A DNA stretch of 64,000 nucleotides from Cordylochernes scorpioides (taxonomy: Eukaryota; Arthropoda; Arachnida; Pseudoscorpiones; Chernetidae): the NCBI GenBank assembly GCA_030710605.1, contig CP092865.1:144135081-144199080 (forward strand). The letters run 5' to 3'. Shown piece by piece: positions 1-10,495 of this stretch. The stretch's first letter is position 1, and each line of letters opens with the position of its first letter. Below the pieces are notes generated by a model. It was not told the DNA's origin, searched no databases, and was given only the letters and a program-made list of their open reading frames with translations. The translations under genes and the position numbers were made by a program.

Positions 1-948
1 CGTATGTCCAATTAGTCATCTTGTGTTGTTTATGGTTTTTAATGAATATTTTGTCCTTTATTTTTCATTTTTTCTTTCGTTTTTGCATTTTGTATTATGC
101 CAGTACGGTTATACCATCAAAAAATTAAGGTAAGAGAGATAACAAAATAATTTTTTGAAAATAATTTTCATTTATTTCCTTCCCTTTAAATATTTGTTTA
201 CCAAATATGAGCAATATATTGCCCGTAGTTCACAGACTTCTCCCCCAATTTTTCATACCTTTTGTTAAAACTTGAATTATATAAAATAATAATTTATCGT
301 CTGTAAAAATTAGTTCGATTTGATATTATTGAAAATAACATTCCTCAATATTTCAAGTTTTTTTTTTTTTTTTTAATATGATATGGGTGTGTATTAGTTT
401 TACAAACCTCGGGTACTCATTTTGTATTATTGCATAATATCTATATTGATAGTATATTATTATATATTTCATAGCTATCTGAAAATACCAATTTTAATAA
501 TTCTATTTTATGGTTGGAGTAATGTCATCCACTAAAAAAAGTATATTTAATATAAGCAGCAGATAGTATTAATAAACAGATCTTTCACAATACCCTATTG
601 TTTACATGTCATTGACTTATTTTAAATCTCTTTTGGAATCTTTATTTATTAATTTTCTCACAGAAGTCTATACATTCAATTTTTTTTTTTTAAATACTGA
701 ATATCAAGCTATATTTAAAAATACATATTAATCCAATACAGTGGCTTTATAAGTATTAATAGATATAATTTTTATCATTTTTATGTTTAGAAAAAAAAAA
801 AAAACTGGAGAAAAAAAGCAAATTTCTGAATTAAGGAATGTTGACATATATTTTAGCTATTCTGTTGTTTTCTGATAAAAATTCATTTTTCTAAGTCTCA
901 TTATTTTCAGTAAATTTAGAAATTTTAAATTTTTTTTATGGTCGAACG
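1..948. other. AT-rich sequence without a gene
   Basis: There are long T and A runs, no credible open frame and no recognisable repeat apart from the duplication itself. Copy B has the same sequence at 31,620-32,567, with length changes in the T runs. Confidence 0.7.
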
Positions 949-1130
949 TTACTCTCTGGGACAACCACAGAGTGGTATACAGAGTGGTCTGTATAGACAG
1001 GGTGTATGTATCACACAGCCGATAACAGGGGTTGTCTAGAGTGTCTGCTATAGACAGGGTGGTCTGTATAGACAGGTGTATGTATCACACTGCTGATAAC
1101 AGTGTTGCCTAAGGTGACCGCTATAGACAG
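949..1130. repeat. Copy-A-specific imperfect tandem block
   Basis: Two diverged units of roughly 75-85 bp share the words GTGGTCTGTATAGACAG, GTGTATGTATCACAC and CTATAGACAG. Copy B lacks this block and has unrelated sequence plus the left arm of a palindromic element (about 32,575-32,720) at the same place. The junctions fall inside otherwise matching sequence, so this is a block replacement rather than a simple insertion. Confidence 0.7.
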
Positions 1131-1235
1131 CATGTTACCATCAGACAAATCCCCGTATTCAGTACTTTTGTCTTGTGATGGTAACAATGCTGTTACTGAA
1201 AGACTGTTTATTTGGATTGGTTCTTATTACCTTGT
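1131..1235. mobile_element. Palindromic element, left arm lost
   Basis: The loop and right arm of the palindromic family remain: GATGGTAACAATGCTGTTAC, then the terminal word TTCTTATTACCTTG. The complete version is in copy B at 32,677-32,826. In copy A the left arm has been replaced by the block at 949-1130. Confidence 0.75.
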
Positions 1236-1338
1236 GTTTCAAAACTATGAGAAAAAAACCTAACATGAACAGAGTAATGGCTACAAGAGCCAATGATATA
1301 AGCAATGTGGTGTCCCACTGAATAATATTCTACAATCA

Positions 1339-1510
1339 CAAGGTAATAAGACCAAATCCAAATAAATAAATAGTGTGTGACGTTTCGGTAACAGCGTTGT
1401 TACCATCTTCAGACAAAAGTACTGAAAAGTACTTGTCTGAAGATGGTAACAACACTGTTACCGAAACGTCACACACTATTTATTTATTTGGATTTGGTCT
1501 TATTACCTTG
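1339..1510. mobile_element. Palindromic element, near-perfect inverted repeat
   Basis: The sequence begins CAAGGTAATAAGACCAAATC and ends with its reverse complement. Two arms of about 85 bp meet with almost no loop near 1424. Internal landmarks are GTGTGTGACGTTTCGGTAAC and the mirror word GTTACCGAAACGTCACACAC. It has no coding capacity; the 69-residue frame across the right arm (1373-1582) follows from the arm sequence and recurs in other copies. Confidence 0.9.
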
Positions 1511-1515
1511 TTTTA

Positions 1516-1629
1516 TATGAAAATTCACTTTCTTAAGTCATTATTTCCATTATATTTAGAAATAAAAAATAAAAAAAAATAGTAGAACATTGATGAAACC
1601 CAATTTAGATTATAAACACAAGGTACTTT
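1516..1629. other. Segment inverted relative to copy B
   Basis: These 114 bases match copy B positions 33,021-33,134 only in reverse complement; for example ATGAAAATTCACTTTC here reads GAAAGTGAATTTTCAT there. The segment lies between two arms of the palindromic family, at 1425-1510 and 1617-1714. Confidence 0.85.
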
Positions 1630-1714
1630 CAGTACTTTTGTCTGAAGATGGTAACAACGCTGTTACCGAAACGTCACACACTATTTATTTATTTGGATTT
1701 GGTCTTATTACCTT
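1617..1714. mobile_element. Solo right arm of palindromic element
   Basis: The arm runs from AGTACTTTTGTCTGAAGATG to GGTCTTATTACCTT without its partner arm. It directly follows the inverted segment and would be its right-hand recombination partner. Confidence 0.8.
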
Positions 1715-1717
1715 CCC

Positions 1718-1935
1718 CGACAGACACCATCAAAAGTCTCAAGCTCTACAAGCTTGATACCTTGATATGATTGAGTGGAGATGAGAAAGAAGAAGATTTG
1801 GCAAAATACACATTATTGACTATTGACTCATCCATTGATGAGCTCTACTCTTCCCCTGCAGACACCATCAACAAACTCTACAAGGTTGATACCTTGATAT
1901 GATTGAGTGGAGATAAGAAAGAAGAAGAAGTTTTT
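1718..1935 (+). repeat. RTE-like LINE 3' tail, two units
   Basis: Two units of about 137 bp carry GACACCATCAA, CTCTACAAG.TTGATACC and TATGATTGAGTGGAGAT.AGAAAGAAGAAG. The same end closes the longer copies at 3963, 35,845, 43,440 and 55,470. The ending in short AAG repeats is typical of RTE-type LINE tails. Copy B has extra units here (33,216-33,775). Assignment to RTE rests on remembered 3'-UTR features and should be checked against a repeat library. Confidence 0.6.
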
Positions 1936-2138
1936 TTGGATTTATTCTTATTACCTTGTTTTTCTAATCTCTAATAAAAATTTTATCTTATTGTTTTAAA
2001 ATTTGTTTTTATACATTTTTATTTACCTCTCTCTCTATAAGACACTTTACTTTGTAACTAAGTGTTGTTGTCTATTTATTGTCTTTTAGCTGCTCTCTGG
2101 TAAGAAGACACTTCTCTCACAAAAGACACTTGGCTCTG

Positions 2139-2222
2139 GAGAGACTTGGTCTGATGATGGTGACAATGCTGTTGTCGAAACTTCACATACTAGTAAATTA
2201 TTTGGATTAGGTCTTATTTTCT
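2139..2222. mobile_element. Palindromic element arm, variant subfamily
   Basis: The word TCTGATGATGGTGACAATGC and the end AAATTATTTGGATTAGGTC match the right arm of the variant copies at 21,750 and 43,944. The left arm is absent. Copy B has the same truncated arm at about 34,014-34,086. Confidence 0.7.
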
Positions 2223-2230
2223 TTTATTCT

Positions 2231-2376
2231 TTTTTTTTGCTTATCCCTAGTACACGTGGTACAGGCCATGGTAATCATGGTGAGTAGTTAGCGACTGCTT
2301 TTACTGTAAGCGCACCACATGTCTACACATGTGAAAAGCAGTTCGACTTTGCACTTACAAATGTGCCAGAGCCCCG
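2231..2376 (-). mobile_element. 5'-truncated tRNA-type SINE
   Basis: Read on the minus strand, the body runs from GGGGCTCTGGCACATTTG to TACTAGGGATAAGCAAAA with an A tail. It is flanked by near-identical 12-base duplications (TTCTTTTATTCT at 2219-2230 and TTCTTGTATTCT at 2377-2388), as in LINE-driven retroposition. The tRNA-derived head present in the copies at 36,539 and 42,592 is missing. Copy B carries the orthologous insertion at 34,097-34,243. Confidence 0.8.
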
Positions 2377-2388
2377 TTCTTGTATTCT

Positions 2389-3025
2389 ATTGTCTATTAG
2401 TTACTCTCTGGTAAAAGGACACTTCTCTCTCTCTATGACACTTGGCTCTGCAACCAGGGGTTGTCTTTTAGAGAGAGGTGTGTCCTACTGTAGTGAGGAA
2501 CCTCTCTGAATGATCATTGTCCATAGACGACCAGACTTGTATCTGGGGGACTGGTGTTCTCTGGAGAACAGACTCAATGCTTGTTCCCTATGTCGGGTCT
2601 CTACCTGCTGATATTGGGCCTTGATGTACCCATAGTCATCCTATCTAAAACCTTCATGTTCTTAATTTAGAAAATTGGCCACTCAATACCTAGTGGAGAT
2701 TATGACAGCAAATGGCAACAAGTTAAATCATTTACAGGTGGCATAATGGCACCCATTAACATTTTCTGACAACCTTGACCTGCGATTAAAATTCTAACTT
2801 TTTTTCTGAAAAAAAAAATTGCTTCACTGGCTTCCAAATTTTTGCACAATTTCAATTATACCACTCATTCATTGCAAGTAACCTAATTGGCCTCTTGTAC
2901 CTTGTAAATGCAAAAGTCAAACTAACTTCTATATATGTAGATGTGTTGTGAAAATTTAAAGCGAAAAACAGTTAAATATTTACCCACCATGAATTCCATG
3001 ACCTGTATCATGTATACTTATCAAA
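2389..3025. other. Non-coding stretch with decayed MITE pieces
   Basis: Around 2397-2510 there are eroded pieces of the CAGTAGAAC MITE family (GGTAAAAGGACAC, GACACTTGGCTCTG). The rest shows no gene and no structure beyond the A/B duplication. Confidence 0.5.
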
Positions 3026-3320
3026 TACACCAATACCCTCGCTTTGCATCGTTTCGTTTTGCTTTTTTTTCGAAGTTGCGTCGCTGCTTAATTTTTACTG
3101 ATTTTTCACTGTGCGTCGTTAGATTTTCGAAGTTGCGTTGTTTTGGATTCGAGTCTTTAATTTTTTTTTTTTTGAATTTTTTTTTTCCTAAAAATATGGC
3201 AACACCTTTGTTTTTGATTGCGCCATGCATCAAAATTTTATTTTTACTTTGCGACGTTTCAATTTGCGTCATGTTTTTTTTTTGGAACGTAACCTCGACG
3301 CAAAGCGAGGTATGGGTGTA
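3026..3320. mobile_element. MITE with CACCC...CTCGCTTTGC inverted ends
   Basis: The left end TACACCAATACCCTCGCTTT is mirrored by AAAGCGAGGTATGGGTGTA at the right end, both bounded by TA, which fits a Tc1/mariner-type target. The interior is T-rich. The 126-residue plus-strand frame at 2941-3321 and the 83-residue minus-strand frame at 3021-3272 lie across this non-coding element. Copy B has it at 34,909-35,202. Confidence 0.8.
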
Positions 3321-3353
3321 GTTAAGAAAAAGAAGAAAAGTAAATCATAATAT

Positions 3354-3703
3354 ACAGTAGAATCTTCATGAAGGATATTCTCGCTAGAGGACACCTCTCT
3401 ACAAAGTACTTTTATAGGACAATAACTCATCATCTATATATAAAAAAATATATATATATTTAAGCACAAAAGTTTCTTTTTTACACATAAATAAAATTTA
3501 TATGGTCCTTACTGAAATGAAAAAAATATTGGGAGGGCTTTTTCATCAGTGGTGAACCCTCACAGCCGTTTCACCAATTTTCATCACCAAAATTACCATT
3601 TTGATAATTAGCTACTCTCTAGTATAAGAGGACACCTCTTCCTAAAGGACACTTTGGCTCCACAGCTAGATGTTGTCCTTTACAGAACTGTAGTTCTGCT
3701 GTA
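3354..3703. mobile_element. CAGTAGAAC MITE with nested insertion
   Basis: The ends TACAGTAGAA and TTCTGCTGTA are imperfect inverted repeats, with internal words GAGGACACCTCTCTACAAAG and AAAGGACACTTTGGCTC seen in many copies in this window. From about 3411 to 3579 it is interrupted by one half of the foldback element found whole at 22,975-23,402 (shared word AAATATTGGGAGGG). The copy B equivalent is 35,234-35,582. Confidence 0.8.
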
Positions 3704-3962
3704 CCTATTCTAATAAATTGGAACTAAATATATATACATGTAACTACATCAGCAAAGTTGTTGATAAACAACAAGACACCAAAATAAGGAAAATACAGCT
3801 GTATCACCAACAGAGATGTGGGCAATAAATCTTTCATATTCAACTCTGTGTTCTACTGTGAATAACTATTCAAGGAAATTATCCAAGATGTTTATCAAAC
3901 TGTACAGTAACCCACAGTAAGTCCTAGATGTCAAGTTCAGGGGTTGTACGACACAATGTTAA

Positions 3963-4325
3963 ACTCCGCCTTTGCCGGTCTCAAACCCGGATGAAAGAGG
4001 AGGAGGAGGAGCAGTAACAAGCTTACTAAAAAACCTGGGCTCAGTTGGCCGGCTGATAGTACCCTGTAAGGGCTCCTAATCCAGGGATACAGGATGAGCA
4101 GTGTTTGTACCTCATGTTAGGAGCAGCTGCATATGGCATCTGTTCCTCATGTCAGAGGCGGCCATTTCTTTTGGAGCTAGTCGGCCTGCCACTGAGTAGT
4201 GCTCCCAGTCTTGATGACAAAGGCAGATGGCATTCTACTTCACCCAGTCATGATGGTTGTCAAACAGACACCATCAAGGGTCACAACTTGATATCCTAAT
4301 ATGATTGAGTGGAGATAAGAAAGAC
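3963..4325 (+). mobile_element. RTE-like LINE 3' end fragment
   Basis: The fragment starts CTCCGCCTTTGCCGGTCTC, passes GGGCTCCTAATCCAGGGATA and TAGTGCTCCCAGTCTTGATG, and ends GATTGAGTGGAGATAAGAAA. Four other copies occur in the window (35,845, 43,440, 51,805 partial, 55,470). The start resembles 3' regions of RTE-clade LINEs. No reverse transcriptase is present. Copy B repeats it at the equivalent place. Confidence 0.65.
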
Positions 4326-4410
4326 AACGTTTAGTGAAAAATGTTATAAAAGTGAATTTTTTGTACTGGAATCAGGTGGATAAATTAAGAAAAAGGTCTC
4401 TCTTGATTGT

Positions 4411-4587
4411 GCAACAAAATGTTGCTAATTGCTTGTGCCATCTGTCAGAAAAATAAACTGTATTTGTTGATTTAGAATTCTTGATTAACCAAGAATGAAT
4501 TTGACCAATTCTGGAATAATTAAAAATCAGCTATTAGTTGATATTTATTCTGGCGGATAGCACAACCCATCAAAAACTTTTTGTTGC
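4411..4587. mobile_element. MITE with GCAACAAAA inverted ends
   Basis: GCAACAAAATG...TTGTGCCATCTGTCAGAA is mirrored by TTCTGGCGGATAGCACAA...TTTTTGTTGC. The second copy is at 56,249-56,430. The scaffold break in copy B falls six bases to the left of this element. Confidence 0.7.
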
Positions 4588-4770
4588 ATGTTCAACAGAT
4601 TCTTTTTTTTTTATTCAGTTAACATTCAGTAGTGTTTTTTTTTTGGTCAATTTAAAGAATTGGAGGCAATTTTTAAAGCCTTTGAATTTACACACACAAA
4701 TATATATATAAAATCTTGAAAATCCAAAATATTCCCAACACCTAATGTAGAGTGTAGGTATTATATATGA

Positions 4771-4938
4771 ATGGACAGTTGCAAGTCTTGGATGGGATAT
4801 TGAAGAGGAATTCAGCCTGGCCAACTCCTCTTTGACATGCTTTCTGAGTTTGGATGTCTCACCCGTCTTTCCCAACTGACTGAAACAATCTTCCCCATCA
4901 CTCTATTGACAAAGGGGTATTTGGCCTCTTCTAATCAG
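4771..4938. other. Exon-like segment next to array 1
   Basis: This is a less AT-rich, complex segment kept almost unchanged beside both arrays (the other copy is about 56,620-56,788). On the plus strand it ends with a good splice donor, AATCAG|GTAAGAAG. On the minus strand a frame reads GKTGETSKLRKHVKEELARL, which is protein-like and follows TTTCAGTCAG, a possible acceptor. Neither strand gives a complete open exon with two borders, so its status is undecided. It could be a remnant of the sequence from which the array expanded. Confidence 0.3.
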
Positions 4939-7900
4939 GTAAGAAGTAATTATGATTCAACACCTCTTATTTGGAATCCCCTACCATAACAAAGACAGGT
5001 TCAACATGTCATGGACTCCATAGATGAACAATGAAGTCCCAATACAACAAAGAACAGGTTCAACATGTCTTGGACTCCATGAGAGGGAACAATGAAGTCC
5101 CAATACAACAAAGAAACGGTTCAACATGTCTTGGACTCCATGGAGATGGGGAACAATGAAGTCCCAATACAACAAAGAACAGGTTCAACATGTCTTGGAC
5201 TCATGGAGATGGGGAACAATGAAGTCCCAATACAACAAAGAACAGGTTCAACATGTCTTGGACTCCATGGAGATGGGAACAATGAAGTCCCAATACACAA
5301 AGAAAGGTTCAACATGTCTTGGACTCCATGGAGATGGGGAACAATGAAGTCCCAATACAACAAAGAAGAGGTTCAACATGTCTTGGACTCCATGGAGATG
5401 GGGAACAATGAAGTCCCAATACAACAAAGAAGAGGTTCAACATGTCTTGACTCCATGGAGATGGGGAACAATGAAGGTCCCAATACAACAAAGAAGCAGG
5501 TTCAACATGTCTTGGACTCCATGGAGATGGGGAACAATGAAGTTCCCAATACAACAAAGAAGAGGTTCAACATGTCTTGGGACTCATGGAGATGGGGGAA
5601 CAATGAAGTCCCAATACAACAAAGAAGCAGGTTCAACATGTCTTGGACTCATGGAGATGGGGGAACAATGAAGTCCAATTACAACAAAGAAGAGTTCAAC
5701 ATGTCTTGGACTCCATGGAGATGGGGACAATGAAGTCCCAATACAACAAAGAAGAGGTTCAACATTCTTGGACTCCATGGAGATGGGGTAACAATGAAGT
5801 CCCAATACAACAAGAAGGAGGTTCAACATGTCTTGGACTCCATGGAGATGGGGAACAATGAAGTCCAATACAACAAAGAAGAGGTTCAACATGTCTGGAC
5901 TCCATGGAGATGGGGAACAATGAAGTCCCAATACAACAAAGAAGCAGGTTTCAACATTCTTGGACTCCATGGAGATGGGGAACAATGAAGTCCCAATACA
6001 ACAAAGAAGAGGTTCAACATGTCTTGGAACTCCATGGAGATGGGGACAATGAAGTCCCAATACAACAAAGAACGAGGTTCAACATGTCTTGGACTCCATG
6101 GAGATGGGGAACAATGAAGTCCCAATACAACAAAGAAGAGGTTCAACATGTCTTGGACTCCATGAGATGGGGAACAATGAAGGTCCCAATACAACAAAGA
6201 AAGAGGTTCAACATGTCTTGGACTCCATGGAGATGGGGAACAATGAAGTCCCAATACAACAAAGAAAGAGTTCAACATGTCTTGGACTCCATGGAGATGG
6301 GGAACAATGAAGTCCCAATACAACAAAGAAGAGGTCAACATGTCTTGGACTCCATGGAGATGGGGAACAATGAAGTCCCAATACAACAAAGAACAGTTTC
6401 AACATGTCTTGGACTTCCATGGAGATGGGGAACATGAAGTCCCAATACAACAAAGAAGAGGTTCAACATGTCTTTGGACTCCATGGAGATGGGGAACAAT
6501 GAAGTCCCCAATACAACAAAGAAGAGGTTCAACATGTCTTGGGACTCCATGGAGATGGGGAACAATGAAGTCCCCAATACAACAAAGAAGAGGTCAACCA
6601 TGTCTTGGACTCCATGGAGTATGGGGAACAATGAAGCTCCCAATACAACAAAGAAGAGTTTCAACATGTCTTGGACTCCATGGAGAATGGGGAACAATGA
6701 AGTCCACAATACACCAAAGAAGAGAGTTCAACATGTCTTGGACTCACTGGAGATGGGTGAACAATGAAGTCCCAATACAACAAGATAAGGTTCAACATGT
6801 CATTGGGACTCCATGAGCGAGATGGGGAACAATGAAGTCCCAACTACAACAAGAAGAGGTTCAACATGTCCTGGACTCCATGGAGATGGGGAACAATGAG
6901 TCCCAATACAAAAAGGTCAACATGCTTGGACACCATTGAGATGGGGAACACTGGTCCCAATACAACAAACGAATGTCTTTGCCTCCCATGGAGATGGGGA
7001 ACAATGAAGTCCCAATACAACAAGAAAGAGGTTCAACATGTCTTGGACTCCATGGACGATGGGAACAATGAAGTCCCAATACAAACAAAGAACGAGGTTC
7101 AACATGTCTTGGACTCCATGGAGATGGGGAACAATGAAGTCCCAATACAACAAAGAACAGGTTCAACATGTCCTTGGACTCCATGGAGATGGGGAACAAT
7201 GAAGTCCCAATACAACAAAGAAGAGTTTCAACATGTCTTGGACTCCATGGAGATGGGGAAACAATGAAGTCCCAATACACCAAAGAAGAGGTTCAACATG
7301 TCTTGGACTCCAAGGAGATGGGGAACAATGAAAGTCCCAATACAACAAAGAACAGGTTCAACATGTCTTGGACTCCATGGAGATGGGGAACAATGAAGTC
7401 CCAATACAACAAAGAACAGGGTTCAACATGTCTTGGACTCATGGAGATGGGGAACAATGAAGTCCCAATACAACCAAAGAAGCAGGTTCAACATGTCTTG
7501 GACTCCATGGAGATGGGGAACAATGAAGTCCAATACAACAAAGAACAGTTTCAACATGTCTTGGACTCCATGGAGATGGGGAACAATGAAGTCCCAATAC
7601 AACAAAGAAAGGTTCAACATGTCTTGGACTCCATGGGATGGGGAACAATGAAGTCCCAATACAACAAAGAAGAGGTTCAACATGTCTTGGACTCCATGGA
7701 GATGGGGAACAATGAAGTCCCAATACAACAAAGAAGAGGTTCAACATGTCTTGGACTCCATGGAGATGGGGAACAATGAAGTCCCAATACAACAAAGAAG
7801 AGGTTCAACATGTCTTGGACTCCATGGAGATGGGGAACAATGAAGTCCCAATACAACAAAGAAGAGGTTCAACATGTCTTGGACTCCATGGAATGGGGAA

Positions 7901-10441
7901 CAATGAAGTCCCAATACAACAAAGAAGAGGTTCAACATGTCTTGGACTCCATGGAGATGGGAACAATGAAGTCCCAATACAACAAAGAAGAGGTTTCAAC
8001 ATGTCTTGGACTCCATGGAGATGGGGAACAATGAAGTCCCAATACAACAAAGAACAGGTTCAACATGTCTTGGACTCCATGGAGATGGGGAACAATGAAG
8101 TCCCAATACAACAAAGGAGAGGTTCAACATGTCTTGGACTCCATGGAGATGGGGACAATGAAGTCCCAATACACCAAAGAAGAGGTTCAACATGTCTTGG
8201 ACTCCACGGAGATGGGAACATGAAGTCCCAATACACAAAGAACAGTTCAACATGTCTTGGACTCCATGGAGATGGGGAACAATGAAGTCCCAATACAACA
8301 AAGAAGACGGTTCAACATGTCTTGGACTCCATGGGAGATGGGGAACAATGAAGTCCCAATACAACAAAGAACAGGTTCAACATGTCTTGGACCTCCATGG
8401 AGATGGGGAACAATGAAAGTCCCAATACAACAAAGAACGAGTTTCAACATGTCTTGGACTCCATGGAGATGGGGGAACAATGAAGTCCCAATACAACAAA
8501 GAAGAGGTTCAACATGTCTTGGACTCCATGGAGATGGGAACAATGAAGTCCCAATACAACAAAGAAGAGGTTCAACATGTCTTGGACTCATGGAGATGGG
8601 AACAATGAAGTCCCAATACAACAAAGAACAGGTTCAACATGTCTTGGACTCCATGGAGATGGGAACAATGAAGTCCCAATACAACAAAGAAGAGGTTCAA
8701 CATGTCTTGGACTCCATGGAGATGGGGAACAATGAAGTCCCAATACAACAAAGAACAGGTTCAACATGTCTTGGACTCCATGGAGATGGGGAACAATGAA
8801 GTCCCAATACAACAAAGAAAGGTTCAACATGTCTTGGACTCCATGGAGATGGGGAACAATGAAGTCCAATACAACAAAGAAGAGGTTCAACATGTCTTGG
8901 ACTCCATGGAGATGGGGAACAATGAAGTCCCAATACAACAAAGAAGAGGTTCAACATGTCTTGGACTCCATGGAGATGGGGAACAATGAAGTCCCAATAC
9001 AACAAAGAAGAGTTCAACATGTCTTGGACTCCATGGAGATGGGGAACAATGAAGTCCCAATACAACCAAAGAAGAGGTTCAACATGTCTTGGACTCCATG
9101 GAGATGGGGAACAATGAAGTCCCAATACAACAAAGAAGAGGTTCAACATGTCTTGGACTCCATGGAGATGGGGAACAATGAAGTCCCAATACAACAAAGA
9201 ACAGGTTCAACATGTCTTGGACTCCATGGAGATGGGGAACAATGAAGTCCCAATACAACAAAGAAGAGGTTCAACATGTCTTGGACTCCATGGAGATGGG
9301 GAACAATGAAGTCCCAATACAACAAAGAACAGGTTCAACATGTCTTGGACTCCATGGAGATGGGGAACAATGAAGTCCCAATACAACAAAGAAGAGGTTC
9401 AACATGTCTTGGACTCCATGGAGATGGGGAACAATGAAGTCCCAATACAACAAAGAAGAGGTTCAACATGTCTTGGACTCCATGGAGATGGGGAACAATG
9501 AAGTCCCAATACAACAAGAAGAGTTCAACATGTCTTGGACTCCATGGAGATGGGAACAATGAAGTCCCAATACAACAAAGAAGAGGTTCAACATGTCTTG
9601 GACTCCATGGAGATGGGGAACAATGAAGTCCCAATACAACAAAGAAGAGGTTCAACATGTCTTGACTCCATGGAGATGGGGAACAATGAAGTCCCAATAC
9701 CAAAGAAGAGGTTCAACATGTCTTGGACTCCATGGAGATGGGAACAATGAAGTCCCAATACAACAAAGAAGAGGTTCAACATGTCTTGACTCCATGGAGA
9801 TGGGGAACAATGAAGTCCCAATACAACAAAGAAAGGTTCAACATGTCTTGGACTCCATGGAGATGGGGAACAATGAAGTCCCAATACACAAAGAAGAGGT
9901 TCAACATGTCTTGGACTCCATGGAGATGGGGAACAATGAAGTCCCAATACAACAAAGAAGAGTTCAACATGTCTTGGACTCCATGGAGATGGGGAACAAT
10001 GAAGTCCCAATACAACAAAGAAGAGGTTCAACATGTCTTGGACTCCATGGAGATGGGGAACAATGAAGTCCCAATACAACAAAGAAGAGGTTCAACATGT
10101 CTTGGACTCCATGGAGATGGGGAACAATGAAGTCCCAATACAACAAAGAAGGTTCAACATGTCTTGGACTCCATGGAGATGGGGAACAATGAAGTCCCAA
10201 TACAACAAAGAACAGGTTCAACATGTCTTGGACTCCATGGAGATGGGGAACAATGAAGTCCCAATACAACAAAGAAGAGGTTCAACATGTCTTGGACTCC
10301 ATGGAGATGGGGAACAATGAAGTCCCAATACAACAAAGAAGAGTTCAACATGTCTTGGACTCCATGGAGATGGGGAACAATGAAGTCCCAATACAACAAA
10401 GAAGAGGTTCAACATGTCTTGGACTCCATGGAGATGGGGAA

Positions 10442-10495
10442 CAATGGTGACCTCAATATAACGTCCAATACAACAATGAAGAAACAAGAAGAGGT
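10442..10495. repeat. Aberrant unit inside array 1
   Basis: Between two normal units the sequence becomes GGTGACCTCAATATAACGTC, then CAATACAACAATGAAGAAAC, before resuming AAGAAGAGGTTCAAC. It adds roughly 22 bases to one unit and is the only clearly non-repeat word in the well-ordered middle of the array. Confidence 0.8.

Larger units (their letters stand above)
1..4984. repeat. Large duplication, copy A
   Basis: This block is nearly colinear with 31,620-36,285 and then 56,243-56,837. The first base of the window already matches 31,620, so the duplication probably starts further left. Differences by eye are scattered substitutions, small indels in homopolymers and a few structural changes: a replaced block at 949-1130, an inverted segment at 1516-1629, and different numbers of the RTE-like tail repeat near 1720-1935. 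No intact gene is visible inside it. It ends where the 64-bp array begins. Confidence 0.95.

Noticed and set aside
1373-1582. 69-codon frame beginning MCDVSVTALLPSSDKSTE, seen again at 50,242
   Set aside because: It is the translation of the conserved arm of the palindromic element and occurs only because the arm is repeated. The 50,242 copy diverges after the loop.
2941-3321. 126-codon plus-strand frame and the 83-codon minus-strand frame across it
   Set aside because: Both cover a T-rich MITE with inverted ends. The product is low-complexity (Phe- or Lys-rich) and the frame is not kept in copy B.
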